64,000 nt of DNA, from positions 40,946,118-41,010,117 of the forward strand of contig CM072512.1 of NCBI GenBank assembly GCA_036898135.1. The letters run 5' to 3'. The position numbers were made by a program, and so were the translations under genes. Shown in pieces: positions 58,381-64,000 of this stretch. How positions within the stretch are numbered: position 1 is the first letter of the stretch; each line of letters starts with the position of its first letter. A model generated the notes under the pieces. The model was not told where the DNA came from and ran no database searches. It saw only the letters and a program-made list of their open reading frames with translations. Origin of the DNA: Oncomelania hupensis (Eukaryota; Mollusca; Gastropoda; Littorinimorpha; Pomatiopsidae).

Positions 58381-60118
58381 GACATCTGTTATATGTATGG
58401 GTGTCCGAATCGTAGTTCTTATTAGTGTTTTGCAATGTGGATAAACTGTGTGGGTATTTTATTTTATTTTTAAATTTTATTCATAACAAAAAAAAAAAAA
58501 GAGCTTAAAACAGCAGACATCGGGGAATCTCAGTTAACGCATATTGGACACAGGGGGTATACAGACCCACATATTTATGAGACAACAGAGGTCTCATCAG
58601 ACCTAAAACATAAGAACTGTATTACTCCAAATGCTTCCATAAAGACAAATTAGTTTAGAAAAAAGATAAGGTATTAGCCTAGCCTTATATTTTATATAGA
58701 TTAATCTTACCCAATAATGGAACACACACCAGACATTTCAAGTTTGAAAAGCCATTTCTAAGGAATCATGTAATTGAATATTTAAACAAACAGATAATTT
58801 TGCAGCGGAACATTATATTTGCAAAAAATATCGACATTATTTTGACAAATTACTCAAGCATTGGGTTTACTTAAAATTAATTTTTTAAAGTGTTCCTTAG
58901 ACTTTGGACAATGGAGATAAACTAGCGGCAGTATTATAGACCAATTTGCAAATGTATCGGCGTTTGGCAAGCAGATTATAATTGCAATCAGACACAGGTT
59001 TTCTGATTATTGCATATTCTTAATGTATATGAATGTAAAGTTATAATACTACGCCTGCTAAAATTCCTTTTGAGGCAATACAGTTAAGTTGTACTGTATT
59101 TAAAACTGTAATTCTCATGAAGACTTCATTGAGGATATTGGGAGATCATGCGAGAAGCAGGAGGGGGAGATAACCCCAATGCATTCAGCAGCAGACATGC
59201 TGTAACACAATTATTTAACCTCTTTATATGGACGAACACGGAGCTCCAACAGCTGCTTCAGGAGATGGCCTCGAACCCGGCATGTGTATGTACATGATTG
59301 TACAACATAGGTTTTATCCAAGTCAGGAGTGCACTTGATGTGCCCAAAGAAGCACACTTGTAACATACTAATGATATCACACCGTGAACAAATGAGCCAC
59401 AGAAGGGAGGATATGAGGATGCAGATATAGCAGATTTCTCTTCTCTGTAAGAAACTGTAAGTTTATTTGACATACAAAGGGATGCTAATCTCGGAGTTTG
59501 AACACTCCGCCATAATGTCTCATTGTGTTGTATATTTAATACATATTGTGTGTATATATATATATATACACACACAATCTGTATTGGCGTAAGCTTTAAC
59601 GAGACGATGTTTCAGCATTCCCTATACGGAATAAGGTTGCTGGCCTCCAGAGAGCCGAGATAAGTTAAGGCCGACACAATCCATTTGCCTTTTTTTTCAT
59701 CTTTTTACTGGGACTCCCAGGTAACGATTCCAGTAATTGGAAGTGGCAGACAATGTAGTATACATTTCGAGTTGTTGCTATTGGCCAGGACAGGCGCCCA
59801 GTAAGCATTTTCCACAAACCTTTCCTATAGAATGAAGATAGGGGGAGAGGAGACGTAATGTTGGTGATGGTGGGTAGAGTAAGGAAGGTGGGGAAGTAGC
59901 CGGAGAAGGATAATGACGATAAGTGCTAGGATGCATAGTGATGTGATGTGGTGTTTGTGGTTGTAGGTGTAATAGATAATACTGGAGGAATAATATGCAA
60001 GGGATTATGATGACGACGACGCTACTGCTGACGATGATGGGGAGGATGAGAAGAAGAAGGAGAACGAGGAGGAGGGCGACGACGGTGGTGAAGACAATGA
60101 TGATGATGATGAGGAGGA
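58381..60118. other. Unique AT-rich sequence
   Basis: A TATATA palindrome flanked by GTGTGT and ACACAC lies at 59546-59576. The B-box-like word near 59270 lacks an A box. No gene recognised. Confidence 0.4.
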
Positions 60119-60129
60119 GGAGGAGGAGG

Positions 60130-60167
<38 letters not shown>

Positions 60168-60168
60168 A
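60000..60168. repeat. GAC/GAT/GAG-rich block with (ATC)n
   Basis: Degenerate GAC and GAG trinucleotides change to a clean (ATC)n array at 60129-60168. Arg- and Met-rich frames are artefacts. Confidence 0.85.
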
Positions 60169-60658
60169 GCGTGGACAAAGAAATGCTGAATCGAGTTGGA
60201 GGACATTTCACACCGAAAAAGACAATCTACTCGTACAATTCCTCGAAATTTCTAAAACAAGACTTTAACCAACGTATGTACGTTCTATAAGGCGTTAACT
60301 ATGTGATCCAGTTCAAGGAGCTGCTCAAGCCACACACAAAAAAAAATCCGTGGCGGGCAACTGCAGCAAGCTTGTGTCATTCTCGCAGTGGTTCGCCACG
60401 AGTTATTAATCCGCTATCTCAACTTCGACCTTCTCGCCTTCTATAACCTTGGCCCAAAAATAATGAAAGTGCTTGGCCTACTGAAGTGCCCTGTAGTATA
60501 TCATAGGCGGGGGGAAAAACAACAGAAACCGGACCAATTTTCCTTATTACGAGAAACACACACTTGGAGAGCCATTGTCCAAGCCTGATCCTCGCGAGAA
60601 AACATCTAGGCTAGATGAGAGCTGCCCATCTTAGTACATAACGTTATAGTTAGGCGAG

Positions 60659-60731
60659 GCGCTAGGCAAGCAAGGATGGCCTCACCCTTAGGTGAGGAGC
60701 TTTTGGGGCGATCCTTGCTTAGATCTAGCGC
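60659..60731. other. Strong hairpin with nested stem
   Basis: GCGCTAGGCAAGCAAGGAT (60659-60677) and ATCCTTGCTTAGATCTAGCGC (60711-60731) pair with a 2-base bulge. A second stem, CCTCACC and GGTGAGG, lies inside at 60680-60696. It may be a hairpin MITE core or an old inverted duplication. No protein context. Confidence 0.6.
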
Positions 60732-62139
60732 ATAGCATCCAGTATTAAATTATTAATTTCAGAAGGCGAATTACAAGGTCACTGCTGATTTGTCAGACGC
60801 TTTGCGAAGCGTTGCTCCCCGTAATGTCAACCATAATCTAACACCAAGATCTGAAAACAGCATAGTTTCGTTTTAATGGATAGCCGCCATTAAAGACAGG
60901 GAACATAGCTGCATTTTATACTATACCAACTCGTCCTAGGACAGAGAATGGTTTCACGCGATATTCTAGTTTTAGCCGCCTTTTCAAGCTAGGTAAGCGA
61001 ATTACCTTGTTGCATAACTCGCGATCTGGCACTATCAGGAATAATACTCGCAAATAGCGTTCGGCAACAGAGAATTGCGCTTGGCTGATTCTCTGCTACG
61101 TTGCGTTGGTTGCAGCCCTCGAGAACCTCCATAAATTCTTATTAGTCTCTGCCTCCCACTCTTCTATATTTACTCTAAACCGGGCTCGATGATATACAAT
61201 ACCTAACATGATTCACAGATACCAATGCCCGAAAAAATACTTCATACTGAATTAAGATTCTTTTGCTTTCGCCAACAGCACAGGTCACACTCATAAATCA
61301 GACACATTGTTATTTGTGTTCTTTTTCTTCTGAATATTCGGCGATCGACCTAATTACGAATTTCCATTACCTATTCAATTATCAACAGCGACCTATTTTG
61401 TTTTGCACATTACTTTGCGTACAGATGGTAAATCACGCTTTAGTCTTACTTTTTGATCGTATTATATTGGGCGATATATCTGCAAAAGAAATGAGCTTTA
61501 AATACTCTATTGTTGCTATATGTATATAACAAAAATATAACAAATCTTAAAACATAACAAGAGAATGATAAATTCAACGAAAATACATACCATTTGATAA
61601 ATTTACTAGGACCTTTGTATAATACAAATTCTTTTCGGTGAAAAAAACCCACAACAATAACAGAAAACAAAACGCAAGGAATCAAATGCTACATTAGAAA
61701 AAGTACAAAACTGCTTTTTTTTATGATGCCATAATATGAAGTCAAAGTCACGACATCTATGTGTTTTCCTTAGTTAAGAAAAAGAGGGAGTTTGCGTGCA
61801 TTGTATTCTATGTGTTAGTAACGCCTTGTATTCAGAACCAGATATATTTCAGGCACACATGTGAAGACTTATCCGCAAATATATTCCTCTCCCAGTCTAA
61901 AATAACATTAGACACATTTTCAAAACATTCTGACAAAATGGCCGATAACGCTTTATTTACTCCTCACTTCATAGAAACGGTGATGCCTAAATCGATCGCA
62001 AATCGTGAACCTTCAGACACCCATGACCGGTTTATGTCCTAAAAAATGTCCAGTGGAATGATAGAGTGGACAAGCCATCCAAGAGAACTACCTCTTCATT
62101 TCTCAATGTAAGTGCCTTTTTGCATTTTCTAGCAAATCA
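60732..62139. other. Unique AT-rich sequence
   Basis: Short frames (61263-61529, 61446-61685, 61761-62042) show no domain. No gene called. Confidence 0.4.
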
Positions 62140-63300
62140 ACGAAGACATTCAAACCAACTTGGCCTACTGAAATCAAACCAATGAAATTCTGTCGTTTTG
62201 AGTGCCATTTTCTGAATCCTCAGATGCCCGGCTATTCTCTGGCTACTAATAGAACCAGTCCCGCTTGTTTTTTTTCCATCAAATCCAAGTAGACTAGACA
62301 TTCAAACAACCTTGGCCAACTAAAATCAAACAAATAAACAACCCTGCTTTGGGTTTACTCTTTATACCAAGTCCTGGAAGCCCGCCTTTTTTTTTTTTAT
62401 CAGGATCCTGGTTTGACCAATAAAACTGCCTCAAAGAGTAGCTGGCTTACTATAATATTCTTTGACTGACTCTTACCAGTTTCCAAGCAAATCAATGTAG
62501 ACATTCAAACTGCCTGGGCTTAATGAAATCACTCAAATTCGTCATGCTTGTCTGAGAAGGCCGTTCTTCCTTTAACTATTGGTGTTCGTCTCTTTGCAGT
62601 TATTAGTTTGCCTTTACGCTTTTCAAGCAAATCAACTTAAACTTAGACATTTAAACGACACCGACCTTGCCTACAACAAGTAACTCGAAACTTGTAAAGT
62701 TTTACTTGGTGAATAAATAATCTTGGCTTTTTGGATGCAGGCGTGAATAGTACTTCCTTTTCTTTAGGGGAGATGCTGCAGAAGACTTCTGGGCATTTCC
62801 TATACCCAGCAATGCACCAACGACGACGTCCGACAGACCATCACACAAGCCATTGGACAACACGAAAACATGCTACGTCACCAGAGCATCATGCCTTGCA
62901 AAGACCATCCTGAAAGGCACGGTGCAAGGAGGCAGAAGGAGAGGGAGACAAAAAAGAGGTGGGAGGACAACATTGGAGAATGGACTGGCTCGACACTGAG
63001 CGATGCCATGAGGGTTGCTGAGGACAGAGAAAGATGGAGTACGCTGGTTAAACGATCATCTGTAGTGTCCCTACGACCTACGAGTTACGGGATAGGATAG
63101 GATATGATTCTTTAGGGGTGCTTTTTGACTAATGAAACATGTCTCTTGCTATGTCCAGAAAATCGTTACGGTAGACATTCAAACAACCTTGGCCTACTGA
63201 ATCAAACAACAAATCACGACTGCTGGATGCCCTTTTCCAAGCATGGCAAGCCTCATGGCCTACAGGCCCCTTAAAACTGCAAATAAATCACGACCTTCGG
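62140..63300. repeat. Degenerate tandem repeat interrupted by an RTE insertion
   Basis: The phrase GACATTCAAAC (or GACATTTAAAC) recurs at 62145, 62297, 62500, 62646 and 63174. It is usually preceded by AGCAAATCAA and followed by CCTTGGCCTACTGAAATCAA. Removing the 348 bp added by the RTE copy and its TSD gives spacings of 152, 203, 146 and 180 bp. Units are diverged and carry indels, so this is an old satellite-like array. The last visible trace is near 63290. Confidence 0.75.
62771..63107 (+). mobile_element. RTE/BovB-like LINE, 5'-truncated copy 9
   Basis: A perfect 11-bp TSD, TTCTTTAGGGG, occurs at 62760-62770 and 63108-63118. The 337-bp copy covers the RRLLGISY region to the (GGATA)n tail. 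About 50 bases between the HTSHWTT-equivalent region and the CACGTCACC word are missing (near 62867), a deletion that removes the KKRKLRW segment. It interrupts an older tandem repeat. Confidence 0.92.
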
Positions 63301-64000
63301 AGGCCCGTGTCCATGTGTGGACAGCTTTTGCCTATTCTATACATCAACACGTAGAACTGCTTTGGTTTTCGTCTCGTTCTAGTTATCGACCGATATCAAA
63401 ACAGACAATGTTCTCCCACAAAGAGGCAGTTGTCTAGCCAGTATCTCGAAAAAAACAATACAAGTTTCTATTCTGAAGGTGACAGAAAATGCATCAGTCA
63501 GTCTAGCCTGGCGTTTCATAGAAGTAGTGTTAGAGAGTTATTCTGGGTGAGGATTTGTAAGAATCAATGACATTTTCTGGAATTAATAAGACTGAAGAAA
63601 AGTTTGACAAATGCGATTCGTAGATAATTATACTGCTACTTTCGAAGAAAGGAGATTATTTTCTAATATCGAATGAAACTTAAAAAAAAAACACTTATTA
63701 GTTGAAAAGTTGAAACGTTCGCTAGGTCAAATGCAGCATGCATTTCTCATTAGAACTACAAGTTAGGGTATGGATAAGTTAGTGCGTGACCCAGGGGCAC
63801 TCAAACCTTTTTAAAGCATTCTTGATCAAGGATATCTTCGGCGCTCCTATCCTACAAGGTGCCTCTTTCGGTCTCAAAATCAATCACTGCACCTTTCAAA
63901 TAATTCGTGGAAGTTCATCTTATCTCATCTCTCATTACCAAACCACCGCAGCGCCCGTCCTTCATCCCTACATGAAATAAAGCGTTCATCAATTTCTCAA
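63301..64000. other. Unique sequence to window end
   Basis: No gene or repeat recognised. Confidence 0.4.

Noticed and set aside
59270..59290. B-box-like word on the minus strand as a tRNA or SINE head
   Set aside because: No A box lies at the right distance, and there is no second copy.
60000..60206. Arg/Met-rich frames as a basic protein
   Set aside because: They read a degenerate trinucleotide repeat block on either strand.

Overview
This is nuclear DNA from an animal, most likely a marine invertebrate of the mollusc/annelid group. The signs are a low gene density, long dinucleotide and trinucleotide microsatellites, many tRNA-derived SINEs, 5'-truncated non-LTR retrotransposons with short target-site duplications (TSDs), and no bacterial-style gene packing. 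The taxon is an inference from the style of the repeats and of the reverse transcriptase, not a demonstrated match. I found no convincing host gene and no true tRNA or rRNA gene. Almost all long open frames are microsatellite translations or frames inside transposons.

The dominant element is one RTE/BovB-like non-LTR retrotransposon family. It has about ten copies on both strands: 4012-4047, 4377-5043, 6479-7202, ~10986-11782, 18029-19348 (interrupted), 18334-19072, 22076-22326, 39411-39918, 49856-50370, 56645-58380 and 62771-63107. All are 5'-truncated. All end in a (GGATA)n tail whose own TAG serves as the stop codon of the reverse-transcriptase frame. The copy at 56651-58366 keeps an intact 571-residue RT with no endonuclease domain. 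Several copies have clean 9-12 bp TSDs, and one copy is inserted in another.

Other families, left to right: a two-copy tRNA-derived SINE with 13-bp TSDs (3621-3806, 8619-8811); a DNA transposon relic with 15-bp terminal inverted repeats (TIRs), 5053-5938; a 1.35-kb repeat in two inverted copies (9426-10777, 14460-15810) plus a fragment (25438-25675); two SINEs sharing a 3' domain (12488-12760, 16765-16950); an inverted pair around the nested RTE cluster (17884-18017, 20152-20293); a 32-bp minisatellite (21545-21684); foldback elements at 23254-23433 and 27826-28342; a 419-bp TA-flanked MITE (26188-26606); a second SINE family with a full-length copy at 52598-53036 and partial copies at 28395-28790 and ~35018-35210; a short family at 32967-33115, 44021-44186, 21758-21826 and 28616-28677; a 1.06-kb TIR element at 44393-45453; and LINE 3' ends near 35400-35966, 46100-46556 and 55380-55766.

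One small decayed coding remnant, possibly transposase-related with a coiled-coil tail, lies on the minus strand at 40643-40930. The remaining stretches hold microsatellites and unique AT-rich DNA in which I see no supportable gene. The biological content is a layered record of transposition, with nesting that gives relative ages, rather than an operon-like system.
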